Below, piece after piece: positions 1 to 8,115 of a DNA stretch of 64,000 nt; position 1 is the first letter of the stretch, and each line of letters starts with the position of its first letter. The stretch is from Chryseobacterium sp. G0201 (GTDB taxonomy: Bacteria; Bacteroidota; Bacteroidia; Flavobacteriales; Weeksellaceae), in contig NZ_CP033917.1 in assembly GCF_003815655.1 (NCBI RefSeq), positions 2,852,001 to 2,916,000 of the forward strand. Reading direction: 5' to 3'. Position numbers and translations under genes: made by a program. The notes under the pieces are model-generated. The model ran no database searches and was not told where the DNA came from. It worked only from the letters and a program-made list of their open reading frames with translations.

Positions 1-1488
1 TTTAAAAAACTGAATATCTTCAAAAACACTTTTTCTGATAAGAATTCTATCAGTAATCGTTTATTTTATTCACTTCCGGTTTTGGCAATTGCCATTATTT
101 TAGGCTTGGTGATGAAAAACAAGCAGGCGGATTTCAGTAATAATTTGGTGGTAAATGAATTGGGGAAAAACGGTGCTTTTTCTTTTGTAACTGCCTTCAA
201 ATCAAACGAGCTTGATTATGAAACCTTCTACCCGAAACTATCGGAAAAAGAAGCTTATTCAATAGTTAAGAAGAATCTTTTACAGGAAAATCAAAAATAT
301 ACAACCGCAAAATATGATGATATATCAAGGCTCACCATAGGAAATAATGAACAAAAACCTAATCTCATCCTTATTGCCATAGAAAGTTTCAGCGCAGATT
401 TTCTGACAGAATTTGGCAATAAAGATCATCTTACGCCCAACTATGAAAAGTTGTCGAATGAAAGTATTTTCTTTACAAATCTGTATGCAACAGGAACAAG
501 AACCGTTCGCGGGATGGAAGCTTTAACATTATCTGTTCCGCCAACACCGGGAAATAGCATCGTAAGAAGACCTAATAATCAGAATTTATTTTCCGTTTCT
601 ACAATTGTAAAATCAAAAGATTATCAGCCCTATTTTATTTATGGCGGCGATGGTTATTTTGATAATATGAATACCTTTTTTGGTGGACAGGGATTTGATA
701 TTGTTGACAGAAACAGAGGTAATCCTTTAGCAGACGAGATTAAAACACAAAGATTTGCAATTCCTGATAACGAAGTGAAATTTGAAAATGCCTGGGGAAT
801 CTGTGATGAAGATCTTTATAATCAATCTATCAAATACGCTGATAAAAGCGCTAAAGCAAACAAACCGTTTTTTCAGTTTGTAATGACCACTTCCAACCAC
901 AAACCTTACACTTTCCCAGCAGGAAAGATCGACCTTCCGCAAGGTGATAGAAATGCTGCCGTGAAATATACAGATTATGCTTTAGGAAAGTTCATTGCGG
1001 ATGCGAAGACAAAACCCTGGTTTAAAAATACCGTATTCGTTATAGTTGCAGACCATTGTGCAAGCAGTGCCGGGAAGTGGGAGATCAATATCGACAGACA
1101 TCACATTCCTGCAATTATTTATAATCTTCCACAGCAACAACCAACAAGAATTGATCGTTTAACTTCACAGATCGATTTGATGCCGACTTTATTCGGATAT
1201 CTCGGTTGGAATTACAACACAAGTCTTTACGGAAAAGACATCAATCAAATGAAAGTTGGAGATGAAAGAGCTTTTATTGGCAATTACAGAACTTTGGGAA
1301 TGCTGAAAGGAAATGTCTTCACACAGATTGACGATAGAAAAAGGTTAAAACAGTTTGGAGTTTCAGGAAATGAAAAACAGACCTTGTCAGAAATAAAAAC
1401 AAAAAATCAGGAATTGGCCTATCAAACCATTTCTTATTATCAGACAGCAAGTGTGAGATTTAAAAATGGTAAAATGAAAGCTAAATAA
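1..1488 (+). CDS. LTA synthase family protein (sulfatase fold), 5' truncated by window edge
   Basis: The reading frame is open from base 1, so the gene begins upstream; the 495 codons seen are the C-terminal part. The fragment begins with the end of a membrane segment (about residues 23-36) and continues as a large extracytoplasmic domain of the alkaline-phosphatase/sulfatase fold. Family marks are an ESF metal-site motif near residue 121, a GTRTVRG stretch near 164-170 that should hold the nucleophilic Thr, and ADHCASSAG near 350 with the metal-binding D351-H352. Such enzymes move phosphoglycerol or phosphoethanolamine-type groups from lipids onto envelope polymers. In Gram-negative bacteria the acceptor is usually unknown. 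The PAP2 phosphatase that follows fits lipid head-group chemistry. The family is clear; the substrate is not. Confidence 0.85.
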   Translation, partial: FKKLNIFKNTFSDKNSISNRLFYSLPVLAIAIILGLVMKNKQADFSNNLVVNELGKNGAFSFVTAFKSNELDYETFYPKLSEKEAYSIVKKNLLQENQKYTTAKYDDISRLTIGNNEQKPNLILIAIESFSADFLTEFGNKDHLTPNYEKLSNESIFFTNLYATGTRTVRGMEALTLSVPPTPGNSIVRRPNNQNLFSVSTIVKSKDYQPYFIYGGDGYFDNMNTFFGGQGFDIVDRNRGNPLADEIKTQRFAIPDNEVKFENAWGICDEDLYNQSIKYADKSAKANKPFFQFVMTTSNHKPYTFPAGKIDLPQGDRNAAVKYTDYALGKFIADAKTKPWFKNTVFVIVADHCASSAGKWEINIDRHHIPAIIYNLPQQQPTRIDRLTSQIDLMPTLFGYLGWNYNTSLYGKDINQMKVGDERAFIGNYRTLGMLKGNVFTQIDDRKRLKQFGVSGNEKQTLSEIKTKNQELAYQTISYYQTASVRFKNGKMKAK

Positions 1489-1536
1489 AAACAGCCGGAA
1501 TTGGGCTATTATTTTTTATCAATAAATTCCTGAACT

Positions 1537-2208
1537 ATGAGATTAATAACTTTTCTGAAAAGCAAGAAAAGGCTTTTGTTTCGTGCGACGCTTATTACTC
1601 TATTAATTGTATTTGTAACATTAAGCTGTCTTGTTTTTTTTCTGCCACTAGAATATCTGGATATCCATATTTCAGAGGAAATACAGGAAAAGCAGACGCC
1701 GTATCTTAACACCATAATGATCTGGCTTAGTTACTTTGGAAGAACGACGGTGTCGGTTATAATGGTGGGATTAACTTCACTTTTTTTTCTGATTTTGGGC
1801 TATAAAAAAGAAACTGTTCTGCTTTTATCAACGCTTTTATCAGGTGTTTTAGGGTTAGGACTAAAAATGCTGATCAACAGACCCCGCCCGTCCCAAGATT
1901 TAGTTGTCCTTTTAGAAGAAACTAAATATCAAAGCTTTCCCAGCGGTCACGTTTTGTTTTATACTGTATTTTTTGGTACATTAATATTGATTATTCTTTA
2001 TTTAAAAAATATCAAATATAAGGTCAAATTATTTTTGATTATCATTTGTCTTTCTGTGATTTTCTTCGGAGCTGTTTCAAGGGTTTATCTTGGTTCGCAT
2101 TGGTTTACAGATGTTTTGGGAGGATTTATCTTAGGCGTTTTCTGTGTTTTGATTATGGGGTATTTTTACCTCAAAAACGACAGGGATATTCCGAAAAATA
2201 TAAATTAA
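1537..2208 (+). CDS. PAP2 superfamily membrane phosphatase
   Basis: A 223-residue multi-pass membrane protein with the three-part acid phosphatase signature: K-x6-RP (KMLINRPRP, about residues 110-118), PSGH (about 135-138) and SRVYLGSHWFTD (about 181-192). These motifs supply the phosphate-binding Arg/Lys and the catalytic His pair. Members dephosphorylate phosphatidic acid, phosphatidylglycerophosphate or undecaprenyl pyrophosphate on the outer face of the inner membrane. It starts 48 bases after the LTA-synthase-like gene on the same strand, so co-transcription is likely. The substrate cannot be told from sequence. An unrelated PAP2 protein with a signal peptide is encoded at 11169-11963. 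Confidence 0.87.
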   Translation: MRLITFLKSKKRLLFRATLITLLIVFVTLSCLVFFLPLEYLDIHISEEIQEKQTPYLNTIMIWLSYFGRTTVSVIMVGLTSLFFLILGYKKETVLLLSTLLSGVLGLGLKMLINRPRPSQDLVVLLEETKYQSFPSGHVLFYTVFFGTLILIILYLKNIKYKVKLFLIIICLSVIFFGAVSRVYLGSHWFTDVLGGFILGVFCVLIMGYFYLKNDRDIPKNIN

Positions 2209-2210
2209 AA

Positions 2211-2230
2211 TTCAAAATTTCTTCTAAATC
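2211..2230 (+). promoter_or_regulatory. Direct-repeat operator (copy 1) before the efflux operon
   Basis: The 20-mer TTCAAAATTTCTTCTAAATC holds two direct half-sites, TTCAAAAT and TTCTAAAT, 11 bases apart (one helical turn). The same 20-mer occurs at 7505 and 8066. A -7-like element CACCTTTA (6 of 8 matches to TAnnTTTG, 2237-2244) lies exactly 6 bases downstream. The start codon of the TolC-like gene is at 2263. The 11-bp repeat period is typical of OmpR/PhoB-type response regulators. The binding protein itself is inferred and is not in this window. Confidence 0.7.
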
Positions 2231-2262
2231 AAATCTCACCTTTACCATATAATTAATAGAAT

Positions 2263-3528
2263 ATGGATACTTTGCGTGCATATCTCATTCGTGGTTTTCT
2301 ACTTTCATTATTCTTTATTTTTTGTTGTAAGATTAGTGGGCAGTCAAAAAATACATTGTCTTATTTTCTTGAAACAGCAAAAACGAACAGTCCTGTTTTA
2401 AATGATTTCAACAACCAGGTACTATCAAATCGAATCGACAGTTTAAAGTTAAGAGCAACTTACGGATTCATTGTAACCGGAGAGGGAACAGTGGGATATT
2501 CCCCCAATATTAAAGGTTGGGGCTATGACAGCGCGCTGACAAACGGACAATCGCTTTTTGCAAGCGTAAGAGTTGCCAAAGAATTCATCAGCCGGAATAA
2601 TCTGAATACGAGACTTATCGGTGTTAATGCAAGTATTGCACAGGTTTTAGCCCAGAAAAATATCAGTCTTCAAACGCTTAATAAACAGATTACCGACCAA
2701 TATATTACGACTTACGCGAGTCAGCAACAATATAATGTAAGCAAGGAAATTATTCATTTGCTGAATCAGGAAGATATTGTTTTGAAAAAATTGACTCAGG
2801 CTGCGGTTTTCAAACAAACGGATTATCTAACCTTTAAAGTTGTCCTTCAACAAAACGAACTCACATTGGAACAGCAAAAAGCTGATTGGCAAAATAATTA
2901 TGCATTACTCAATTACTTGTCTGGAATTATAGATGATACTTTCGAGCCTGTTGAAGCTCCATATTTTACTGAAAAACTGAATTCTACTTCTTTTGACAAA
3001 AGTATGTATCAAAAGGCTTTTCAGGCAGATAGTTTAAAATTAGCTAACGACGCCAAAATAATCCAATACAATTACAAACCAAAAATCACAACATTTTCGG
3101 ATAGCGGTTATCAGTCTTCGTTTATAACAACTCCTTATAAAAATTTTGGATTGAGTGTAGGCGTTGGGGTTACAATTCCGATTTATGATGGTCATCAGAA
3201 AAAAATGTTGTTGCAGCAAAATCAATTATCACTGCAAACCCGTCAAAAATATCTTGAGCAAACACAAAGACAATATCAACAGATGATGTTCCAGATTAAC
3301 AGTCAGATTGAGCAGTATAATAGGATAATTAATACCGCTAATGAACAAACGACTTATGCCAGAACTTTGGTTGAAGCCAATGCCAAACAGCTTCCTACGG
3401 GAGATGTAAGAATGGTGGATTTTATTCTTTCAATCAATAATTTATTGAGTCTTAAAGGAAATATCATTCAGTACAATACGACTTTATTCAACCTGAAAAA
3501 CCAATTGCAATATTTAATTATTCAGTAA
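2263..3528 (+). CDS. TolC family outer-membrane efflux protein
   Basis: A 421-residue protein with an N-terminal signal sequence (about residues 1-27) and long helical, Gln/Asn-rich stretches expected of the TolC alpha-barrel. It should form the outer-membrane channel of the tripartite pump encoded by this and the next two genes. The stop is 2 bases before the adaptor start, so the genes are tightly coupled. Length is near the usual 420-480. Expression is probably governed by the direct-repeat operator at 2211-2230. Pump substrate is unknown; the adaptor and permease do not settle metal versus drug export. Confidence 0.85.
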   Translation: MDTLRAYLIRGFLLSLFFIFCCKISGQSKNTLSYFLETAKTNSPVLNDFNNQVLSNRIDSLKLRATYGFIVTGEGTVGYSPNIKGWGYDSALTNGQSLFASVRVAKEFISRNNLNTRLIGVNASIAQVLAQKNISLQTLNKQITDQYITTYASQQQYNVSKEIIHLLNQEDIVLKKLTQAAVFKQTDYLTFKVVLQQNELTLEQQKADWQNNYALLNYLSGIIDDTFEPVEAPYFTEKLNSTSFDKSMYQKAFQADSLKLANDAKIIQYNYKPKITTFSDSGYQSSFITTPYKNFGLSVGVGVTIPIYDGHQKKMLLQQNQLSLQTRQKYLEQTQRQYQQMMFQINSQIEQYNRIINTANEQTTYARTLVEANAKQLPTGDVRMVDFILSINNLLSLKGNIIQYNTTLFNLKNQLQYLIIQ

Positions 3529-3530
3529 TT

Positions 3531-4457
3531 ATGGAAAAAATAATATTATTCATCATAGTCTCTCTTGTTGTTTTCAGTTGTAATAAAACGAGTGAAACGG
3601 TTCCTACAGAAACACCTACGACAGATGCAAAACCCAAAACATTGGTTACGGTTGCCTATCCGTCTGATACAGCTCAACTCAACAATGTAATAACACTAAA
3701 TGCAACGGCAGCTTATTTGTTAAAATCTGATGTAAAAGCGAACAGTACAGGTTATATCACAAAAATGACCATCAAACTGGCAGACCGTGTCGGAAAAGGT
3801 TCGGTACTTTTCGGATTGCAGACCAAAGAAGCAAGAGCATTGGGAAATACCATCAATAAATTAGATAAATCTTTTCGTTTCAACGGAGCAACAACGGTGA
3901 CAAGTCCTGCAACAGGTTATGTCGCAATGCTGAATCATCAAATCGGAGATTATGTTCAGGACGGGGAAGTTCTGGCAACGATTACCGATGCGAGCAGTTT
4001 CGGCTTTGTGGTCGATGTACCTTATGAATATCTTCAAATCATCAAAAGTAAAGGTTCTTTACCAATCACTTTGCCCGACAATACGGTTTTGCAGGGAAGA
4101 ATCGCAAAAGTAATGCCTTCTGTTGATGCTATTTCTCAAACTGTGAAAGTGCTTTTACAAGTTCCCATTAACAATATTCCTGAAAATCTGATTGGTACGA
4201 TCAGCTTTTCCAAAACTTCCGCTTATGGACTTTCTGTTCCAAAAATGGCAGTTTTGAGTGATGAAACCCAGTCTTCTTTTTGGGTGATGAAATTAATCAA
4301 TGACACGACAGCCGTAAAAACAGACATTACAAAAGGGGTGGAAACGGATAAATATATTCAGATAAAATCCGGCAATTTGACTACGAAAGACAGAGTGATT
4401 TTCTCAGGAAATTTCGGATTGAGTAATACCGCAACCGTGAAAATACAAAAACCCTAA
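3531..4457 (+). CDS. RND efflux periplasmic adaptor (HlyD/MFP family), lipoprotein
   Basis: A 308-residue membrane-fusion protein with a lipobox ending at Cys17 (VVFSC). The first lipoyl half (about residues 60-95, VKANSTGYITKM) is followed by only some 25 residues and then the second half (VTSPATGYVAMLNHQIGDYV). The long coiled-coil hairpin that normally separates the halves is therefore absent. A beta-barrel and membrane-proximal region follow. It should link the inner-membrane permease (next gene, 4 bases on) to the TolC-like channel. The short form occurs in some Bacteroidota adaptors, but docking to TolC without a hairpin is worth noting. Confidence 0.83.
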   Translation: MEKIILFIIVSLVVFSCNKTSETVPTETPTTDAKPKTLVTVAYPSDTAQLNNVITLNATAAYLLKSDVKANSTGYITKMTIKLADRVGKGSVLFGLQTKEARALGNTINKLDKSFRFNGATTVTSPATGYVAMLNHQIGDYVQDGEVLATITDASSFGFVVDVPYEYLQIIKSKGSLPITLPDNTVLQGRIAKVMPSVDAISQTVKVLLQVPINNIPENLIGTISFSKTSAYGLSVPKMAVLSDETQSSFWVMKLINDTTAVKTDITKGVETDKYIQIKSGNLTTKDRVIFSGNFGLSNTATVKIQKP

Positions 4458-4461
4458 CCTT

Positions 4462-7400
4462 ATGAAAAAATCCTTTTTTGTAACCTATAAAAGCCCTTTG
4501 CTTGTATTAATTTTCTTAATCCTTGCGAGCGGTATTTTTTCTTACACTAAAATTCAGTCGGCATTATTTCCGCAGATTACTTTTCCGAAAATAAAAGTCA
4601 TTGCCGATGCCGGACAACAACCCGTCAATCAAATGACAGTAGGCGTAACCAAAGTGTTGGAAGATGCGGTGAAAAGAGTGCCGGATTTGGAAGTTTTGAA
4701 AAGTACAACCAGCAGAGGAAGCTGCGAAATTTCTGCATTTATGTCGTGGAATGTGGATGTAGATTTGGCTAAACAACAGATTGAAAGCAATATAAATCAA
4801 GTAAGAAATCATTTGCCAGCAGATGTCAATATCGTAGTTGAAAAAATGAATCCGTCCATCCTTCCGGTGATGGGATATTCATTGAATTCAACTTCAAAAG
4901 ACCCGATTGAGTTGAAACAATTGGCACTTTACACCATCAAACCTTTTCTCTCACAAGTGCCCGGCGTAAGTGAAGTGAGAATTATCGGCGGACAAGACAA
5001 AGAATTCCGAGTGGTGATGAATCAGGCGATGATGGCGAGATTGGGAATTACGCCTGCTTTAGTGGAACAGGCGATTAATAATACTAATTTCATTAAATCA
5101 AACGGATACTCCTCAGATTTTCGCTATCTCTATTTAACACTTACTGATGCTCAGATTCGTAATGAAGGTCAGTTGAAAAATTTGGTCGTAAGCAATAATG
5201 GAAACCGAATCATTTTGCTGAGTGATATTGCCCAAATTAATGTTCACAACGCAAAACAATATATTAAAGTCAATGCCAACGGACAGGAAAGTATCTTGAT
5301 TGCAGTGATACAACAGCCCAACGCAAATGTGGTGGATTTAAGTAAAGCAATGGAAGCAAAAATTGCCGAATTGCAAAAAACCTTACCGAAAGATATTGCT
5401 TTAAAACCGTATTACGTTCAGGCAGATTTTGTGAATGATTCTATTAAAAGTGTAACAGATGCTTTGTGGATAGGGCTGGTTTTAGCAATTATCGTAGCAA
5501 TTATTTTCCTTCGTTCTTGGAAGGCAAGTGCGGTTATTTTAATAACAATTCCGATTACGTTAAGTCTTACAATGCTTGCTCTCTATACGATGGGACAGAC
5601 GTTCAATATTATGACGTTGGGAGCAATTGCCGCTGCCATAGGATTAATTATTGATGATGCGATTGTGGTCGTCGAACAAATCCATAGAACCCACGAGGAA
5701 CACCCCAAAGAATCTTCAAAAACTTTGGTTCAAAAAGCGATTAATTATCTGTTGAAGGCAATGATTGGTTCGTCACTTAGCACGATTGTGATTTTCTTGC
5801 CATTTATGCTGATGAGCGGTGTTGCCGGAGCTTATTTTAAAGTAATGACCGACACGATGATTATCACATTAATCTGTTCATTTTTTGCAACCTGGATATT
5901 ATTGCCAATCGTTTATTTACTCTTGTCATCAGGCAAGAAAAAAGAAAAAAATCTACAGCATCACGATGTAAAAGAAAGAAAATGGGTGGGGTTTTTTATC
6001 AGAAAACCTTTATTCAGTTATGGTTTTATTTTAATATTAATTGTTTTAACAGCAATTATTCTTCCCAATATCAGTACCGGATTTCTTCCTGATATGGATG
6101 AAGGAAGCATTGTTTTAGACTACAATTCACCTCCGGGAACTTCACTCGAAGAAACCGACAGAGAATTGAAGGAAGTTGAGAAAATTATCACTTCCACGCC
6201 CGAAGTTCAGGCATACAGCCGAAGAACCGGAACTCAGATGGGATTCTTCATTACAGAACCGAACCGGGGAGATTATTTGATTCAGCTAAAGAAAAACAGA
6301 AGCAAAACCACGAATGAAGTTACCGACGAAATCCGTACAAGAATTGATGCTTCAGGATTGCCTTTGACCGTAGATTTTGGACAGGTAATTACCGATATGT
6401 TGGGTGATTTGATGAGCAGTGTTCAGCCAATTGAAATCAAAGTTTTTGGGACAGACCAGAAAGTGATTGAAGATTATTCTCAAAAAATTGCGGCTATTGT
6501 AAAAAAAGTGAATGGTACAGCCGATGTTTTTGATGGAATTGTCATTGCAGGACCGTCAATGATTGTCACTCCGAAACTGCCTGTTTTAGCGCAATATAAT
6601 ATTTCGTTACCCGATTTTCAGAACCAATTGCAGGCAAATCTGGATGGAAATGTAGCCGGAAACATCTTTGATAATGTTCAGTACACACCGATACGATTAT
6701 TGTACAACGAAAAAAGCAATCAGTCTTTAAGCGACATCAACAACAGTATGATTGCTTTGCCGAACGGAACTTTGAAACCTTTGAGCGAATTTGCAACTGT
6801 AAGCGTCGTCACCGGTTCTGCCGAAGTCAACAGGGAAGATTTACAGACTTTAGGAATTGTAACGGCAAGATTGGATAACGGAAATTTGGGAGGAACGATT
6901 CAGGAAATTCAGAATCAAATCAATCAGAAAATAAAACTGCCGAGCGGGTATTCTGTGGTTTATGGCGGTGCCTATGCAGAACAGCAGCAATCTTTTAAAG
7001 AATTACTGATTATTTTGGTGGTTTCCAGCTTATTGGTTTTTTCTGTGATGCTGTTTTTATTCAGGAACGTTTTGGTGGCGCTAATCATTTTATTGGTTTC
7101 TGTTTTGGGACTTTCAGGAGGGATTTTGTTATTGTATTTAACCAACACGCCATTGAATGTAGGAAGTTATACAGGACTCATTATGATGGTCGGAATCATT
7201 GGAGAAAACGCGATTTTTACTTATTTGCAATTCCACGAAAGTTTAGCTACAAAAACCAAAGAAGAAGCCGTTATTTATGCCATCAGTACAAGACTTCGCC
7301 CGAAATTAATGACCGCTTTGGGAGCTATTATCGCTTTAATGCCTTTAGCATTAGGAATAGGAACGGGAGCACAAATGCACCAACCTTTAGCCATTGCCGT

Positions 7401-7500
7401 TATTGGAGGATTTATCGTTGCATTACCACTTCTACTTATTGTTTTGCCAACATTGCTCAACAAAATCAATTTAAAACAAGAAGAAATAAACAATCAATAA
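4462..7500 (+). CDS. RND efflux permease (AcrB/CusA-like)
   Basis: A 1012-residue inner-membrane proton-driven exporter of the usual RND length, with two repeats each made of one N-terminal membrane helix, a large periplasmic loop and a bundle of helices. The proton-relay acidic pair is visible in LIIDDAIVVVE (D398, D399). The second-half helix carries MMVGIIGENAIF, where Glu takes the place seen in many RND members. It follows the adaptor by 4 bases and is the last gene of the TolC-adaptor-RND operon (2263-7500). Substrate range is not determined by anything visible. Confidence 0.92.
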   Translation: MKKSFFVTYKSPLLVLIFLILASGIFSYTKIQSALFPQITFPKIKVIADAGQQPVNQMTVGVTKVLEDAVKRVPDLEVLKSTTSRGSCEISAFMSWNVDVDLAKQQIESNINQVRNHLPADVNIVVEKMNPSILPVMGYSLNSTSKDPIELKQLALYTIKPFLSQVPGVSEVRIIGGQDKEFRVVMNQAMMARLGITPALVEQAINNTNFIKSNGYSSDFRYLYLTLTDAQIRNEGQLKNLVVSNNGNRIILLSDIAQINVHNAKQYIKVNANGQESILIAVIQQPNANVVDLSKAMEAKIAELQKTLPKDIALKPYYVQADFVNDSIKSVTDALWIGLVLAIIVAIIFLRSWKASAVILITIPITLSLTMLALYTMGQTFNIMTLGAIAAAIGLIIDDAIVVVEQIHRTHEEHPKESSKTLVQKAINYLLKAMIGSSLSTIVIFLPFMLMSGVAGAYFKVMTDTMIITLICSFFATWILLPIVYLLLSSGKKKEKNLQHHDVKERKWVGFFIRKPLFSYGFILILIVLTAIILPNISTGFLPDMDEGSIVLDYNSPPGTSLEETDRELKEVEKIITSTPEVQAYSRRTGTQMGFFITEPNRGDYLIQLKKNRSKTTNEVTDEIRTRIDASGLPLTVDFGQVITDMLGDLMSSVQPIEIKVFGTDQKVIEDYSQKIAAIVKKVNGTADVFDGIVIAGPSMIVTPKLPVLAQYNISLPDFQNQLQANLDGNVAGNIFDNVQYTPIRLLYNEKSNQSLSDINNSMIALPNGTLKPLSEFATVSVVTGSAEVNREDLQTLGIVTARLDNGNLGGTIQEIQNQINQKIKLPSGYSVVYGGAYAEQQQSFKELLIILVVSSLLVFSVMLFLFRNVLVALIILLVSVLGLSGGILLLYLTNTPLNVGSYTGLIMMVGIIGENAIFTYLQFHESLATKTKEEAVIYAISTRLRPKLMTALGAIIALMPLALGIGTGAQMHQPLAIAVIGGFIVALPLLLIVLPTLLNKINLKQEEINNQ

Positions 7501-7504
7501 AAAG

Positions 7505-7524
7505 TTCAAAATTTCTTCTAAATC
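7505..7524 (+). promoter_or_regulatory. Direct-repeat operator (copy 2) before the PepSY-like gene
   Basis: An exact copy of the 20-mer at 2211-2230, with TTCAAAAT/TTCTAAAT half-sites at 11-bp period. GAATATTG (7531-7538; 6 of 8 to TAnnTTTG) again lies 6 bases downstream. The start codon is at 7565. It begins only 4 bases after the RND stop, so the PepSY-like gene has its own regulated promoter. Confidence 0.7.
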
Positions 7525-7564
7525 GTTCCTGAATATTGTACTACAAATTTAAAATTAAATTAAA

Positions 7565-7990
7565 ATGAAAAAATTAGCATTTCTATTAACAATGACTACT
7601 GGTGTAGGTTTCATCAGTGCACAAAAAATTCAACAGAAGGATATTCCTGCATTAGTTCAGAAAGGGTTTCAAAAACAATTTTCTGCAGTTAAAGATGCAA
7701 AATGGGAAAAAGAAAATGGGAAATACGAAGCAGGCTTTAAGTATAAAGGAGAAGAAATGAGCGTTCTCTACAATGCACAAGGCGTTTGGGAGGAAAAAGA
7801 AACAGAGATTAAAGTGAGCCAGCTTCCAGCGATGGCTTCATCTTATGTAGCTAAAAAACAATTAGGCAAAATCAAGGAAGCTTCTAAAATTACTAAAGCT
7901 GATGGTTCTGTAATGTACGAAGCTGAAGTTAAAAGCGGAGACGTTTTGTTTGATGCCAAAGGTAACTTTGTGAAACTTGCAAAAGAGTAA
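7565..7990 (+). CDS. Secreted PepSY-like domain protein
   Basis: A 141-residue protein with a clear signal peptide (MKKLAFLLTMTTGVGFISAQ) and two short repeated beta-rich units: one around WEKENGKYEAGFKYKGEEMSV (about residues 44-66) and one around ADGSVMYEAEVKSGDVLFDAKG (about 112-133). This pattern is that of the PepSY-like (BLIP-fold) periplasmic proteins common in Bacteroidota next to two-component systems and efflux genes. No enzymatic residues are evident. It shares the direct-repeat operator with the pump operon and the TonB receptor and is probably part of the same envelope response. A strong terminator follows. Confidence 0.8.
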   Translation: MKKLAFLLTMTTGVGFISAQKIQQKDIPALVQKGFQKQFSAVKDAKWEKENGKYEAGFKYKGEEMSVLYNAQGVWEEKETEIKVSQLPAMASSYVAKKQLGKIKEASKITKADGSVMYEAEVKSGDVLFDAKGNFVKLAKE

Positions 7991-8003
7991 AATCTGATTG
8001 AAA

Positions 8004-8039
8004 AAAAAGAAAGCCACTTGTACGAGTGGCTTTCTTTTT
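8004..8039 (+). terminator. Intrinsic terminator after the PepSY-like gene
   Basis: A 15-bp perfect stem (8004-8018 with 8025-8039), 6-base loop, GC-rich core GCCACT/AGTGGC and a T-rich 3' arm. Confidence 0.9.
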
Positions 8040-8065
8040 CAAATTGATTATCTAGACTTTTAAAA

Positions 8066-8085
8066 TTCAAAATTTCTTCTAAATC
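8066..8085 (+). promoter_or_regulatory. Direct-repeat operator (copy 3) before the TonB receptor gene
   Basis: The third exact copy of the 20-mer. GAATATTG (8092-8099) lies 6 bases downstream, as in copy 2, and the ATG is at 8116. The intergenic sequence around copies 2 and 3 is similar beyond the 20-mer (both continue into CTGAATATTGTA). Confidence 0.7.
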
Positions 8086-8115
8086 ATTACTGAATATTGT
8101 ATCAAAATAAATGTA

